Positions 1 through 9,389 of a stretch of 55,797 nt of DNA are shown one piece after another (positions within the stretch are counted from its first letter, which is position 1; each line of letters starts with the position of its first letter). Both the position numbers and the translations under genes were made by a program. Origin of the DNA: Streptococcus panodentis (GTDB lineage Bacteria; Bacillota; Bacilli; Lactobacillales; Streptococcaceae); the NCBI RefSeq assembly GCF_017884005.1, contig NZ_QFAY01000021.1:1-55797 (forward strand), in the 5' to 3' direction. Under the pieces are notes generated by a model, which saw nothing but the letters and a program-made list of their open reading frames with translations, had not been told where the DNA came from and did no database searches.

Positions 1-133
1 GAACCCAGTCTCGAATGGTTGTGTCAGAGACTCCAAATATTCTTGCCAAAGTACGGATAGATCGACCTTGTTCTAAGTAAAGATGAACTGCTTTTAACTT
101 TTCCTCAACTGAGGTTTGACTTCTTTTGGACAT
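1..133 (-). CDS. Transposase OrfA, N-terminal part (helix-turn-helix)
   Basis: The frame opens with ATG at 133 (minus strand) after AGGAG and runs off the window; only 44 codons are visible. The peptide starts MSKRSQTSVEEKLKAVHLYL and continues with an R-S-I-R-T-L-A-R-I-F-G-V-S segment, the typical IS3-type OrfA helix-turn-helix that binds the element ends. A downstream orfB with the DDE integrase core would be expected outside the window. Whether the element is intact cannot be seen. Confidence 0.65.
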   Translation of the reverse strand, partial: MSKRSQTSVEEKLKAVHLYLEQGRSIRTLARIFGVSDTTIRDWV

Positions 134-203
134 ATGAAAACTCCTCTTATAGCTTCTAGTGAATTTTTGTTTTTTCACTGTCCACTATAAGGGGAGTATA
201 TCA
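1..203 (-). mobile_element. Right-hand end of an IS3-family (IS150-like) insertion sequence, cut by the window edge
   Basis: Read on the minus strand, the element starts at about 203 with TGATATACTCCCCTTATAG followed by TGGACAGTG. This resembles the TG-starting terminal repeats with a GTGGAC core seen in IS150-group elements. About 70 bases further in lies an AGGAG ribosome binding site and the start of a transposase orfA. The other end lies outside the window, so the terminal repeat pair and target duplication cannot be verified. Confidence 0.6.
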
Positions 204-395
204 GTGTGACAGCTTGCTTTTTGCTTTGAGGTGGCAGAACGTGGCTATCCCGCTCTTAACTTTTGCCCCGGCTTCTAGGATGCAAACGAAAAGACGGAGT
301 TGTTTGCTTGTGTGCTGGCTGCTTAAGGCGACTGACACAACATACGGTTTCCGAACAAGTTGCTAAAAGGAGATAACAGACTATCAGGAAACCCA

Positions 396-430
396 AAAGA
401 GCCTCCTATAGATTTCAAGGAGGCTCTTTC
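396..430 (-). terminator. Rho-independent terminator of the M14 carboxypeptidase gene
   Basis: A perfect 11-bp inverted repeat (396-406 with 419-429, arm AAAGAGCCTCC) with a 12-base loop lies just beyond the stop codon at 446. On the minus strand the second arm ends in a short T-run (TCTTTTGGG). Confidence 0.8.
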
Positions 431-445
431 CGCATTGGAAGAGTG

Positions 446-3400
446 CTAGTTTTCCTTCTTCTTCCACAGCAGAAGTCCGGCTGCTCCTGCAATGAGGAAG
501 CTGGCCAGTGCGAAGCTGCTGCTGTTTTCCTTGCTGCCGGTTTGAGGCAGGGCATTGCTGCTGTATGTCAGCTGTATGGTCTGAGCAGGTGCTGCTGAAG
601 CTGCCGGCTTCCAGTCCAGTACAGTCTGGCTTGGGCCCTGATAGGTTGCAGGAGTGACGCTGCCAGGATCTTCAATGGCTGGCAGATAATCGGTCAGTTC
701 AGCTAACTGACTGCCAAAGACCGCATTGGAAATCCAGCGGTAGAAATGAATCGGGTGCAGACGGTTGGTCGGATTGCCCGCGTAGACAAAGAGCGGCTGA
801 TCCTGATAAGTCCCTGCGATAGCAACCACCTTATTGGCCAGCTGCTCATTGCCAGGCCACCAGCCTGCGATATAGAAGTCGCTGCCGGCAATGCTGGCCA
901 GAGTTCTGAAGTTGGCCGGGATTTTAGCAATCCAGTTGCCGGAGTTGGAGTAAAAGAGGCCATCCTTCTTATAACCGCTGGTCAGCGGATCTTGGTCATC
1001 AATGACAGCCTTCATCAGCCCCTCGTATTCGCTGCCGCCCTTAAAGCGCTCAGCATCAAAACCGTCCAGCAGCCCCAGCTTTTCCAGCCGCTGCATAGCA
1101 GAGCCGCCGACGACAATCGTTGGTTTGCGGCCCAGCAGGGATTGGTCGAATGTATTGCTTTCAAGGACAATGACATCGGCTTCCTCTGGACTGTCTACGA
1201 TGTCGAAGCCCATATTTTTCAGCGCCAGTGCTGTGTGGGCGGGGGAGTCAACGCCGGCCCAAGAATAGTGGTGAGGGGGAGCGTAGACTTTCAAGGCTTT
1301 GAGAGCCTGACCCTGCGGAATTTTATAAAGGGCATCTCCATAGATGGCATGTTGGGAGAGGAGATTGGTAAAAGTTGGCGTATCAACGATATAGCCGTCC
1401 TCGGTCAGATACACCTTTTTGCCTTCCTTAATTGCCTGATTGACCGCCTGAACGGCACTTTGGGAAGTGTTGGCAATGACATAGTAAGGTGCTTTGGGGT
1501 CGATCTGGCTGGTCCGGGTCGCTCTGAGCGCCGTGACTTCACCGAGCTTGCCCTCGAAAAGCTTGTCTTCAAAGACCGCTTGAGCCTTAAAACCTTTCAT
1601 ATCCGGGAAGTTCACTACCAGCTCGGCATACATGGCTGCCCAGTCGGATTCATTGGAGCCCTTGTAGAGAATGTGATTGGCGTAGCCGCGCTTGGCTTGG
1701 GCCATATCTACTACTAAATCACCTTTTTTATAGGGGCCGCTGTCTTCCTTCAGCTCTTGGATAAGAACACCGTTGCGCTTGAAGTAGTCAATCATGTTGA
1801 AGGCTTCTTGGCTGTCATTGTCCTTGTCCAGACTCATGGGGATGACATAGTAGTCGGGGAAGAATGTTTTTTGCCCGTTTTTCAGCCGGCCGATGACTTG
1901 GCCGTCAGGTCCGACCAGTTCTTTTTCTGCCTGAGGGTCTTCTGTTTTATTGACCCCGCGCAGATAAAAGTTGAGGCGGGTTTCCATGAGTTTGTCAGGA
2001 TGTTGAGCCAGATAGTCCAGTCCGCCCAGGACGGCATAGTAACCAGCCTTATAAGACTCTTGGTTGCTCTCAGGGATTTCAATCGTATGGCCCAGAATAC
2101 CGTGGTACATGGCATAGACAGCTGTATAGCCGGAGAAGGAGTCGTCCCAGCCGTCGCCCCAGTCCAGCTTGGGAATGATGTACTTGTTATAGCTGGAATT
2201 GGCAACACCGGCCCGGCCCATATGGTGGGCATTCTCCAGCATGACATCAGCCAAAAGATCATACTCGAAGTTGGGGTCATGCGGCGGGGTGGCCGGCTCA
2301 ATCAGGAAGTCCTTGACAAAGCCGTGAATGTCATAGAGGGCAATTGGATTCCATTTGTTAATCAAGGCAGCAATGGTGCGGGTTTCCGGGTTGTTCTGAT
2401 AACCGGTGTCACGGTTGGGATCGAGGCCGTTCGCCAGAGCACGGGTATTGAGCACGTCGCCGTCTGGATTTTCGGTAAAATCAAAAAGGAAAATGAATTT
2501 CTTCAGCAGGTCCTGCACCTTCAGTGTGACTTCCTTTTCGCTGCCGTCAGCATCGCTTGTCTTGAAACGGATTAAATCCTGGGTGGCAAAGGCGTTGAAA
2601 AGACCGGTGATAATATCGATGCCAGGCTGCTCGTCAGCATGAGTGTTGTTGATGAGGACGGGCAGTTTATAGTCCAGAGTGCCGCTTTTCAGGGCGGCCA
2701 GCATGTCAGCCGGCTTGGTCAGTGCCTGCGGGTTGGTCGTATTGAGATAGTCATCAATGCTCTTTTGGTCTGAGCTGATGATGCCCAGCTTGATGTCGCG
2801 GCCCTGAGCGCTGGTCCCAATCGTTTCCAGCTCAACCAGCCGGTCGGTCTTAGCCTCCTGGCGGCTCTTTTCAATAGCTGCCAGCATTTCCTCATGGCTG
2901 TGGAAATCCTCATAAGGGCGCAGAATGATATTCTTGCGAATCGTCAGACTCAGATCTTCGCTTTTTCCGACCAATTCATGACTGCCGATAAAATTGCGGT
3001 AGGTTCGGCGGATATTGTTGGGAGAGCGCAGGCTCAGATCTTCGCCGAACAGCGCCTTAAAAGCCAGATCCAGCCTGAGGTCGCTGCCGTCAGCAGTTTC
3101 TTCAATGGTGATAAAGGACTCGCCTGTAAAGCTGCCGTCGTCCATATTCCAAGTTTTCCAGTCAGACAGGGCTTTGCCGTCCAAGGTCCAGCTGATCTTC
3201 CCAGCCTGAGCCGCCTGCCCTTGAACCTTCTCCTCCAGAGCTGCGGTTTCTGACAGATAAACAGTGCTGTCGGCCAGCTGGGTCTGGCCTTGCTCACCGG
3301 TGGCTGCGCGTGATTCCGGAGCTGCCGGACTGGCTGCATTTTCTGAGTTCGGATGGTTCTGGCTGCTTTCTGAAGCTGGGCTGTCCGCCTGACTGTCTGC

Positions 3401-3586
3401 AGTCTTGTCTGAGCTGTCAGTCTTCGCCTCGTCGGTCAAGGTTTGGACAGCGGGAGCCGCCGGCGGAAGCTCTGAACTGTCCAGACTGTCAGCAGCAGAC
3501 TTGCCCTGAGCCAAGACAGCCAAAAGCACAGCAGCTGATACACTCAGCGCCTGACGATACAAACGTTTCTGATATGAATCTCTCAT
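446..3586 (-). CDS. LPXTG-anchored secreted M14-family zinc carboxypeptidase-like protein
   Basis: A 1046-residue surface protein. It has an N-terminal signal segment (about residues 14-32, ending near AQGKSAAD), then a low-complexity Ser/Ala/Glu/Pro stretch to about residue 110. An M14-like catalytic region follows, with a zinc-ligand pattern H316-x-x-E319 (NTHADEQPG), a third ligand H421 (LYDIHGF) and a candidate catalytic Glu at 503 (GHTIEIPE). The C-terminus is a sortase signal: LPQTG at 1013-1017, a hydrophobic helix and a KKKEN tail. It should sit covalently on the cell wall and trim C-terminal residues from peptides. It is transcribed away from the surface X-prolyl peptidase at 4134, from its own promoter with a cre-like site, and has its own terminator. 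Family assignment rests on motifs; substrate unknown. Confidence 0.85.
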   Translation of the reverse strand: MRDSYQKRLYRQALSVSAAVLLAVLAQGKSAADSLDSSELPPAAPAVQTLTDEAKTDSSDKTADSQADSPASESSQNHPNSENAASPAAPESRAATGEQGQTQLADSTVYLSETAALEEKVQGQAAQAGKISWTLDGKALSDWKTWNMDDGSFTGESFITIEETADGSDLRLDLAFKALFGEDLSLRSPNNIRRTYRNFIGSHELVGKSEDLSLTIRKNIILRPYEDFHSHEEMLAAIEKSRQEAKTDRLVELETIGTSAQGRDIKLGIISSDQKSIDDYLNTTNPQALTKPADMLAALKSGTLDYKLPVLINNTHADEQPGIDIITGLFNAFATQDLIRFKTSDADGSEKEVTLKVQDLLKKFIFLFDFTENPDGDVLNTRALANGLDPNRDTGYQNNPETRTIAALINKWNPIALYDIHGFVKDFLIEPATPPHDPNFEYDLLADVMLENAHHMGRAGVANSSYNKYIIPKLDWGDGWDDSFSGYTAVYAMYHGILGHTIEIPESNQESYKAGYYAVLGGLDYLAQHPDKLMETRLNFYLRGVNKTEDPQAEKELVGPDGQVIGRLKNGQKTFFPDYYVIPMSLDKDNDSQEAFNMIDYFKRNGVLIQELKEDSGPYKKGDLVVDMAQAKRGYANHILYKGSNESDWAAMYAELVVNFPDMKGFKAQAVFEDKLFEGKLGEVTALRATRTSQIDPKAPYYVIANTSQSAVQAVNQAIKEGKKVYLTEDGYIVDTPTFTNLLSQHAIYGDALYKIPQGQALKALKVYAPPHHYSWAGVDSPAHTALALKNMGFDIVDSPEEADVIVLESNTFDQSLLGRKPTIVVGGSAMQRLEKLGLLDGFDAERFKGGSEYEGLMKAVIDDQDPLTSGYKKDGLFYSNSGNWIAKIPANFRTLASIAGSDFYIAGWWPGNEQLANKVVAIAGTYQDQPLFVYAGNPTNRLHPIHFYRWISNAVFGSQLAELTDYLPAIEDPGSVTPATYQGPSQTVLDWKPAASAAPAQTIQLTYSSNALPQTGSKENSSSFALASFLIAGAAGLLLWKKKEN

Positions 3587-3625
3587 ATGAAAAATCTCCT
3601 TTATGTGATAGAATCTTTCATAATT

Positions 3626-3654
3626 AGTATATCAAGATTAGAAACCGCTTTCAA
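3626..3654 (-). promoter_or_regulatory. Promoter of the M14 carboxypeptidase gene with overlapping cre (CcpA) site
   Basis: On the minus strand TTGAAA (3649-3654) and TATACT (3626-3631) are 17 bases apart. The 15-mer TTGAAAGCGGTTTCT at 3640-3654 fits the degenerate cre consensus WTGNAANCGNWNNCW at every fixed position and covers the -35 box. This is a geometry for direct catabolite repression by CcpA, suggesting the peptidase is made when preferred sugars are scarce (inference). Confidence 0.7.
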
Positions 3655-3764
3655 ATAAAAAGTTAGAAAAAACAGACAAAAATAGCAAAGCAGCTTTGGA
3701 GTGCGGCTTCCTCCTTGTGCTTTTTCCTACTATTCTTCGAAAATTTCTTCAAACGGCGCCAGCT

Positions 3765-3960
3765 TGCTTTAACAGTCCGGGGGATTGGAGCTGACCGATA
3801 AAAAAACGAAGTTGTGTCAAATAGCCCTACTTTTGATACTTCCTCACGGAAGTTTCATCTGCAGCCTCCAAGCAGTGCTTTGAGCAGCTCACTGCCCTAT
3901 CGTCCTGTACGTTAAGCGATAGGCTGGGAGTCTGTCCCACCGCCTCACTACTAAAAGCAT
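3765..3960. repeat. Dispersed intergenic repeat, copy 1 (the 3587-4133 gap)
   Basis: The gap between the two divergent peptidase genes holds phrases that recur at 7232-7343: an ACAGTCCGGGGGA-like core, a GTTGTGTCAAA segment, then GGGAGTCTGTCCCAC and CTCACTACTAAAAGC. The arrangement resembles small non-coding intergenic repeats of streptococci. No gene is visible here; the rest of the gap holds the two divergent promoters. Confidence 0.5.
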
Positions 3961-4059
3961 ATAGAATCTTGCTGCAGCTGCAGGAAAAGCGGTCTTTCAT
4001 TTTTAGAATACAATGATGTTACAGTTTTGTTAAGTAAGATAAACAAGCAGTGTGGGGTC

Positions 4060-4088
4060 TTGAAATTAAAATTTTTTAGCAATATAAT
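4060..4088 (+). promoter_or_regulatory. Promoter of the surface X-prolyl peptidase gene
   Basis: TTGAAA (4060-4065), a 17-base spacer and TATAAT (4083-4088) form a near-consensus sigma-A promoter about 45 bases before the start codon. Confidence 0.75.
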
Positions 4089-4133
4089 AAAGGAAGACGG
4101 TAATAGCAGACGGAATTTCAAAGGAGTATGTTT

Positions 4134-7100
4134 ATGGATAAGAAGAAAATCGTTGCTCTCGTTCTGCCGGGTCTTTTATTGGCCCCGACTTTGCTGGCTC
4201 ACCAGGTCTTGGCTGATGAGATGCAGTCGGCATCCAGCCAGACCTCAAGCAGCCTGCAGCTGCAGAGCGGTGAAGAGAAGCAGGATACTGCGGTGCTGAC
4301 AGTGACAGAAACTGCTCAGACGGCAGCTCAAGGAACTGCGCAAGAAGGAGCGGCCCAGTCTGATAGTCAGGTGGGTTCAGTCTCTTTCTCAGAAGGACAG
4401 GGCAGGGCTGCTGCGGAGCAGCAGGCTGCCTCTCAGCCTGTTTTTGAAGCAGCAGCAGCTGATTTGGGGAGCCAAAGTGCGAAACATCCCGCAGAGCCTC
4501 AGCCAGAAAGTCCCTCTGCGGATTCTTCTGCAAGAGTCAGCCCGGCGCCTCAGCTTCATGCTACCGGAGCGGATTTGGCTGCTTACACCGGACCGCTGTC
4601 TGACAGCAGTCTCAGCGGTCAGGAGCTGACGGTTCAGGATGCAGTGACAGAACTGCTCAAGTGGGCTGCTCTCCATCCCAGCCAAATCGGCCAGACGCCT
4701 TCTGACTATCTGAGCTTTGCCAAGAGTCTGGGAATGATTGACGAAGCTGCCGATCCGACGGCCAAGGTGCAGGATCTGCAGTCTATGTATACTGTCGCGC
4801 AAAGGCTCCATGATGCTTATCGGGCGGAAAAGAAAGAGCCGCTTTTTCTCAACGGCCGGGCCCAGCCGATTTTTCCTTTTACAAGCGGGGCTATGACAGA
4901 GGGCTATTCCTATGAGGACAGCGACATTGTCCGCTATATCGTCTATGTCGAGACGGACTATGATACTGACGGAGACGGCAAGCGTGATTTGATAAAGACC
5001 TTCGTCCAAGTGCCAAAGGCGGCAGTCAATGGTGATTACAAGGCAGCAACAATCTACGAGGCCAGTCCTTATGTGACAGGGACCACGGAGAAGCAGGTTC
5101 TGGAAGATTTCGGTCTGCAGGAAGGCGGCAGCTTTAATCTGGATGACCTGCACAGTCAGCCGGACAAGCGGGTGCCGGTCGGAAGTATGACCACGATTGA
5201 AGCGGCCAAGAAGAGCCGGTCATCTGACTGGTACTATATCAATCCTTTGGAAAGTACGGAAAGCCGGACCCATTACGATTATGAAAATCTGAACTGGTAC
5301 AACTACTACCTGGTGCGCGGTTATGCTGTTGTGACCAGTTCGGGCAATGGCTCCAAGGGCTCTGACGGCTTCAATACCACCGGTTCGGATGTGGAAATTG
5401 CGGCCTACCGCAGTGTGATTGAATGGCTGAATGGCCAGCGTACAGCTTACACTGACAAGACCAGCAATATTGCGATCAAGGCCGACTGGTCCAACGGCAA
5501 TGTGGCGATGAACGGCCTTTCCTGGGCAGGAACCACTACTTTCGGTGTGGGAACGACAGGTGTTGATGGGTTGAAGACCATTGTTCCGGCGGCCGGCATT
5601 GCTTCCTGGTATGATTACTATAACAGCCAGGGAACTTCTATTCGCTATGCACCGGCCGATTTGCTGTCCTGGCTCTCTGTCTATGTATCCGGCCGGGTCT
5701 TGGACCAAGACGACTGGGATTCGATTAAGGAACGATACGCTGCTTTTGTCACTGAGCTCAACAAAGAGCAGCGCAAGGACGGCAGCAACTACAGTAATCT
5801 TTGGGCCAATCGGGATTATACCTTAAATGCAGAACAGATCAAGGTTCCGGCCCTGATTGTCCATGGGCTGAATGACCACAATGTCAGGACCAAGCATTTT
5901 GAGCTGATGCAGCAGGCGATGGAAAAGAGCGGTCAGACCTACAAGCTTCTGCTTCATCAGGGCAATCATACGGAGCCGGCTACTGCCCGCTTCGGTACCA
6001 ATGTCAACGGCCGGCCTTTTGATGACCTCCTAAACCGCTGGTACAGCCACTATCTCTACGGTCTGGACAATGGAGTGGAGACTATCCCGACGGTTCAGGT
6101 GCAGAATAACTATGATCCGACCAAGTGGACAGAGTATGAAAGCTGGAAAGCTCCGCACCAGCTGGACGGTCAGGCCTACTCCAAGCGTGAAGAAGTGACC
6201 ATCAGCAGTGACTTGATTGCCTCTCCTGTAGGCTGGAGGGACAGAGATTCCTCAGCCAGCAGACAGTCCTCGGACATCACAGCAGCTTATGCGGCCGATG
6301 TGGAGGAAGACGTGACAATCAAGGGCAATATTCCGCTTCGGTTCAGAGCCCGGCTCAATAAGGGAAGCGGCAAAGATTTTCAAATAAATGCTTTTTTGAT
6401 GGATGTTTCAGAAGAAGACTATCCGGTAGTGGCAGAGATTGACAGCTTTGATCAGGATGGCAATAGAAATACCAATCTAGCCATGGATCAGCTCAGTCAA
6501 GCGGGCTATTGGATGGGCAGCAATCTGACCAGTATTCCGGAATACATCTTTGGGGCCCGCAATGTGAAGTACAATATCATTGCCAGCGGCTGGATCAATC
6601 TGGCCAATCCGGAAGCCGGCTATGATTCGGCCAGCTCCCGCAGCTCCATTGACCCGACAGACGGACGCTTCCGTGATTACACAGTCTACCTGCAGCCCAA
6701 TGTCTATACGGTCAAGAAAGGGCATAAACTGGTTTTGGCCTTAAATGCCTATGATCCGACCAATGTGTATATCCCGGACATCTATGAGATTACTTTCAAA
6801 AATGATTCTGTCCGCCTGACTATTCCGACGGTGGAATACAGCAAGGCCCTGCGCTTCAATTACCTGCCAAATGAGCAGGACAGCGACTATGCAGGTCTGC
6901 CGGACCGTGCAGTTGACAGCGGCGCAGTGACTCAGCCAGACATTGAAGATAAGGACATGGATATGGATGAAAGAGAACGGGCGGCTCAAGAAATCAAGGA
7001 TAACTTTGCAGATCCGATGAGCTTCAGACGCCAGCAAAAAGAATGGGAAGAAAAATCTCAGGAGACTCTCCCTGACACCGGAAGCAAAGAAAATGCCGGG

Positions 7101-7172
7101 CTGCTGGCAGCGGCCGGCCTCAGCCTTCTGACGGCGCTCGGTTTGAAAAAAACCGGCAAAAAGGAAGACTGA
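4134..7172 (+). CDS. LPXTG-anchored X-prolyl dipeptidyl peptidase (S15 family)
   Basis: A 1012-residue secreted serine peptidase that should release X-Pro dipeptides from proline-rich peptides outside the cell. A signal peptide (MDKKKIVALVLPG...LADE) is followed by an Ala/Gln/Ser-rich stretch to about residue 150, then the S15 alpha/beta-hydrolase. The nucleophile lies in GLSWAG (S463), with candidate D581 (HGLNDHN) and H612 (QGNHTEP). The C-terminal jelly-roll-like part runs to a sortase signal, LPDTG at 979-983. Two ATGs compete: 4128 is 1 base from AAGGAG (4121-4126), 4134 is 7 bases away, so 4134 is chosen. Together with the divergent carboxypeptidase it suggests a cell-surface peptide-foraging pair (inference). 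Confidence 0.88.
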   Translation: MDKKKIVALVLPGLLLAPTLLAHQVLADEMQSASSQTSSSLQLQSGEEKQDTAVLTVTETAQTAAQGTAQEGAAQSDSQVGSVSFSEGQGRAAAEQQAASQPVFEAAAADLGSQSAKHPAEPQPESPSADSSARVSPAPQLHATGADLAAYTGPLSDSSLSGQELTVQDAVTELLKWAALHPSQIGQTPSDYLSFAKSLGMIDEAADPTAKVQDLQSMYTVAQRLHDAYRAEKKEPLFLNGRAQPIFPFTSGAMTEGYSYEDSDIVRYIVYVETDYDTDGDGKRDLIKTFVQVPKAAVNGDYKAATIYEASPYVTGTTEKQVLEDFGLQEGGSFNLDDLHSQPDKRVPVGSMTTIEAAKKSRSSDWYYINPLESTESRTHYDYENLNWYNYYLVRGYAVVTSSGNGSKGSDGFNTTGSDVEIAAYRSVIEWLNGQRTAYTDKTSNIAIKADWSNGNVAMNGLSWAGTTTFGVGTTGVDGLKTIVPAAGIASWYDYYNSQGTSIRYAPADLLSWLSVYVSGRVLDQDDWDSIKERYAAFVTELNKEQRKDGSNYSNLWANRDYTLNAEQIKVPALIVHGLNDHNVRTKHFELMQQAMEKSGQTYKLLLHQGNHTEPATARFGTNVNGRPFDDLLNRWYSHYLYGLDNGVETIPTVQVQNNYDPTKWTEYESWKAPHQLDGQAYSKREEVTISSDLIASPVGWRDRDSSASRQSSDITAAYAADVEEDVTIKGNIPLRFRARLNKGSGKDFQINAFLMDVSEEDYPVVAEIDSFDQDGNRNTNLAMDQLSQAGYWMGSNLTSIPEYIFGARNVKYNIIASGWINLANPEAGYDSASSRSSIDPTDGRFRDYTVYLQPNVYTVKKGHKLVLALNAYDPTNVYIPDIYEITFKNDSVRLTIPTVEYSKALRFNYLPNEQDSDYAGLPDRAVDSGAVTQPDIEDKDMDMDERERAAQEIKDNFADPMSFRRQQKEWEEKSQETLPDTGSKENAGLLAAAGLSLLTALGLKKTGKKED

Positions 7173-7231
7173 GAACTGCCAAACGGCCTAGTATCGTCAT
7201 TTCGTTTATCTTTTGTGAGGTCGTTAACTTG

Positions 7232-7343
7232 CCTTGATCCAACAGTCTGGGGGACTGTGAGAGGTTGGGAATAAAACAAACGCAGTTTGTGTCAAAACAG
7301 TCCGGGGGAGGGAGTCTGTCCCACTCTCACTACTAAAAGCAAA
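7232..7343. repeat. Dispersed intergenic repeat, copy 2
   Basis: Shares with 3765-3960 the AACAGTCTGGGGGACTG-like core, the GTTTGTGTCAAAACAGTC segment, GGAGTCTGTCCCAC and CTCACTACTAAAAGC. It lies downstream of the surface peptidase gene and has no coding potential. Confidence 0.5.
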
Positions 7344-7370
7344 CTAAAAGATTATAAAAAGAAGAGACGA

Positions 7371-7419
7371 GGCGGTGGGATAGAACGGAATGTTCAATAT
7401 TCAGTTCTGTTCCACCGCC
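7371..7419. repeat. Large GGCGGTGG hairpin, a repeat also seen at the window end
   Basis: Arms GGCGGTGG (7371-7378) and CCACCGCC (7412-7419) enclose AGAAC/GTTCT and GAAT/ATTC arms, giving a long, slightly imperfect hairpin. A relative with the same GGCGGTGGGA-AGAAC opening lies at 55725-55776. It may act as a terminator-like structure or be a small mobile repeat. The rest of the 7173-7616 gap shows no gene. Confidence 0.55.
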
Positions 7420-7575
7420 CTTTCTGTATGGTGGCCTTTCGTGGAAGAGAGGGCGGCAGCGCTGTCGGCAGAAGGCCCCTCCATACCAAATGGACCAGCC
7501 GCCCCTGCTTGCTGCCGGCCGTCTCTTGGAATTTCCAATGATATTTTTTGAAATAACATGCAAAATAAGCTGATT

Positions 7576-7586
7576 TATGCTACAAT
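7576..7586 (+). promoter_or_regulatory. Extended -10 promoter of the ACT/UPF0210 operon
   Basis: TATGC directly followed by TACAAT (7581-7586) gives a TGn-extended -10 box, 30 bases before the start codon at 7617. No good -35 box stands at 16-18 bases, as is common for extended -10 promoters. Confidence 0.5.
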
Positions 7587-7616
7587 GGGATAAATGAAAA
7601 ATGAATGGAGTCAAGC

Positions 7617-7883
7617 ATGAAAGCAATTATTACCGTTGTTGGCAAGGATAAGGCCGGAATTGTAGCGGGTGTTTCTGCCAAAATCGCCGAGCTGGGTCTC
7701 AATATTGACGATATTTCACAAACTGTTTTGGAGGAATATTTTACCATGATGGCCTTGGTATCCAGCGACGAAAAGAAAGATTTTACAGCACTTCGCAGCG
7801 AGTTTGAAGCTTTCGGCCAAACGCTCAATGTCAAAATCAATATCCAAAGCGCAGCGATTTTTGACGCCATGTACAATATCTAA
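7617..7883 (+). CDS. ACT-domain protein (UPF0237 family)
   Basis: An 88-residue protein that is a single ACT regulatory domain, opening MKAIITVVGKDKAGIVAGVS with the glycine-containing loop typical of amino-acid-binding ACT domains. The start is ATG 7617, 6 bases after GGAG (7607-7610); the upstream ATG at 7605 lacks a ribosome binding site. The stop is 10 bases before the UPF0210 gene, with which it forms a pair conserved in streptococci. A role as ligand-sensing subunit is inference; the effector is unknown. Confidence 0.85.
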   Translation: MKAIITVVGKDKAGIVAGVSAKIAELGLNIDDISQTVLEEYFTMMALVSSDEKKDFTALRSEFEAFGQTLNVKINIQSAAIFDAMYNI

Positions 7884-7893
7884 GAGGTGAAGG

Positions 7894-9231
7894 ATGGATA
7901 TTAGACAAGTTACGGAAACCATTGCCATGATTGAGGAGCAGAATTTTGATATTCGGACCATCACCATGGGCATCTCTCTCTTGGACTGCATTGATACAGA
8001 TATTGATCGGGCAGCGGAGAAGATTTACCAAAAAATCACGACCAAGGCTCGGAATCTGGTGGCAGTGGGTGATGAGATTGCAGCTGAGCTGGGCATTCCC
8101 ATTGTCAATAAACGGGTCTCTGTCACCCCGATTGCCTTGATTGGCGCAGCGACAGATGCGACAGACTATCTGCCCTTGGCCAAGGCGCTGGATAAAGCGG
8201 CCAAGGAAATCGGCGTTGACTTTATCGGTGGTTTCTCGGCTTTGGTCCAGAAGGGCTATCAGAAGGGCGATGAAATCCTCATCAACTCCATCCCCCGGGC
8301 TCTGGCGGAGACGGACAAGGTCTGCTCCTCGGTCAATATCGGCTCTACCAAAACCGGTATCAATATGACGGCGGTCCGTGACATGGGCCGGGTAATCAAG
8401 GAAACAGCTGAGCTGTCCGATATGGGGGCAGCCAAGCTAGTTGTCTTTGCCAATGCAGTCGAAGACAATCCCTTCATGGCAGGCGCCTTTCACGGGGTCG
8501 GCGAGGCCGATGTGGTCATCAATGTCGGTGTTTCCGGTCCCGGTGTCGTCAAGCGGGCTTTGGAAAAGGTCCGCGGCCAGAGTTTTGATGTGGTGGCGGA
8601 GACGGTCAAGAAAACAGCCTTCAAGATTACTCGTATCGGCCAGCTGGTCGGTCAGATGGCCAGCGAGCGGCTGGGTGTCAAGTTCGGCATCGTCGATCTG
8701 AGTCTGGCGCCGACTCCGGCGGTCGGTGATTCCGTGGCCCGTGTGTTGGAGGAAATGGGTCTGGAAACAGTCGGTACGCATGGGACAACGGCGGCTTTGG
8801 CTTTGCTCAATGACCAAGTCAAAAAAGGCGGTGTCATGGCCTGCAATCAAGTCGGCGGCCTGTCCGGCGCCTTCATTCCGGTTTCTGAGGATGAGGGCAT
8901 GATTGCGGCGGTGCAGAGCGGTTCGCTCAACTTAGAAAAGCTGGAAGCCATGACTGCTATCTGCTCAGTGGGTCTGGATATGATTGCCATTCCGGCAGCG
9001 ACACCGTCTGAGACCATCGCGGCCATGATTGCGGACGAAGCCGCTATCGGGGTCATCAATCAGAAGACGACGGCCGTTCGGATTATTCCCAAAGGCAAAG
9101 AAGGCGATAGGATCGAATTCGGCGGCCTCTTGGGCACAGCTCCGGTCATGAAAGTCAATCAGGCTTCATCAGCCGACTTTATTGCCCGCGGCGGTCAGAT
9201 TCCGGCCCCTATTCACAGTTTTAAAAATTAA
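7894..9231 (+). CDS. UPF0210 (DUF711, PFL-like) family protein
   Basis: 445 residues of the DUF711/UPF0210 family, which is structurally related to glycyl-radical enzymes but whose reaction is not established. The protein is soluble, with no signal or membrane segment, and full length for the family (starts [19 protein letters not shown]). The tight coupling to the ACT-domain gene suggests control by a small metabolite (inference). The high GC of this gene is typical of the local core genome. Confidence 0.88.
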   Translation: MDIRQVTETIAMIEEQNFDIRTITMGISLLDCIDTDIDRAAEKIYQKITTKARNLVAVGDEIAAELGIPIVNKRVSVTPIALIGAATDATDYLPLAKALDKAAKEIGVDFIGGFSALVQKGYQKGDEILINSIPRALAETDKVCSSVNIGSTKTGINMTAVRDMGRVIKETAELSDMGAAKLVVFANAVEDNPFMAGAFHGVGEADVVINVGVSGPGVVKRALEKVRGQSFDVVAETVKKTAFKITRIGQLVGQMASERLGVKFGIVDLSLAPTPAVGDSVARVLEEMGLETVGTHGTTAALALLNDQVKKGGVMACNQVGGLSGAFIPVSEDEGMIAAVQSGSLNLEKLEAMTAICSVGLDMIAIPAATPSETIAAMIADEAAIGVINQKTTAVRIIPKGKEGDRIEFGGLLGTAPVMKVNQASSADFIARGGQIPAPIHSFKN

Positions 9232-9389
9232 AGACTGTATATTTGCAAATGAAATGTCTGGTTTCCAAAGTAGGAGATTGTGAAATCAGGCAGCTGCGGC
9301 TCGGCTTTTCCCTGACAGCGGTCGGGATAGGAGAGGAAGGCTGGGAGAGCAGAAACTCACCTGTTTTATTTTAGGAGATAATAAAATTT

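Noticed and set aside
746..1717. Plus-strand 323-residue open frame
   Set aside because: Lies wholly inside the minus-strand carboxypeptidase gene, has no ribosome binding site and no recognisable product; the carboxypeptidase has catalytic motifs and sorting signals on the other strand.
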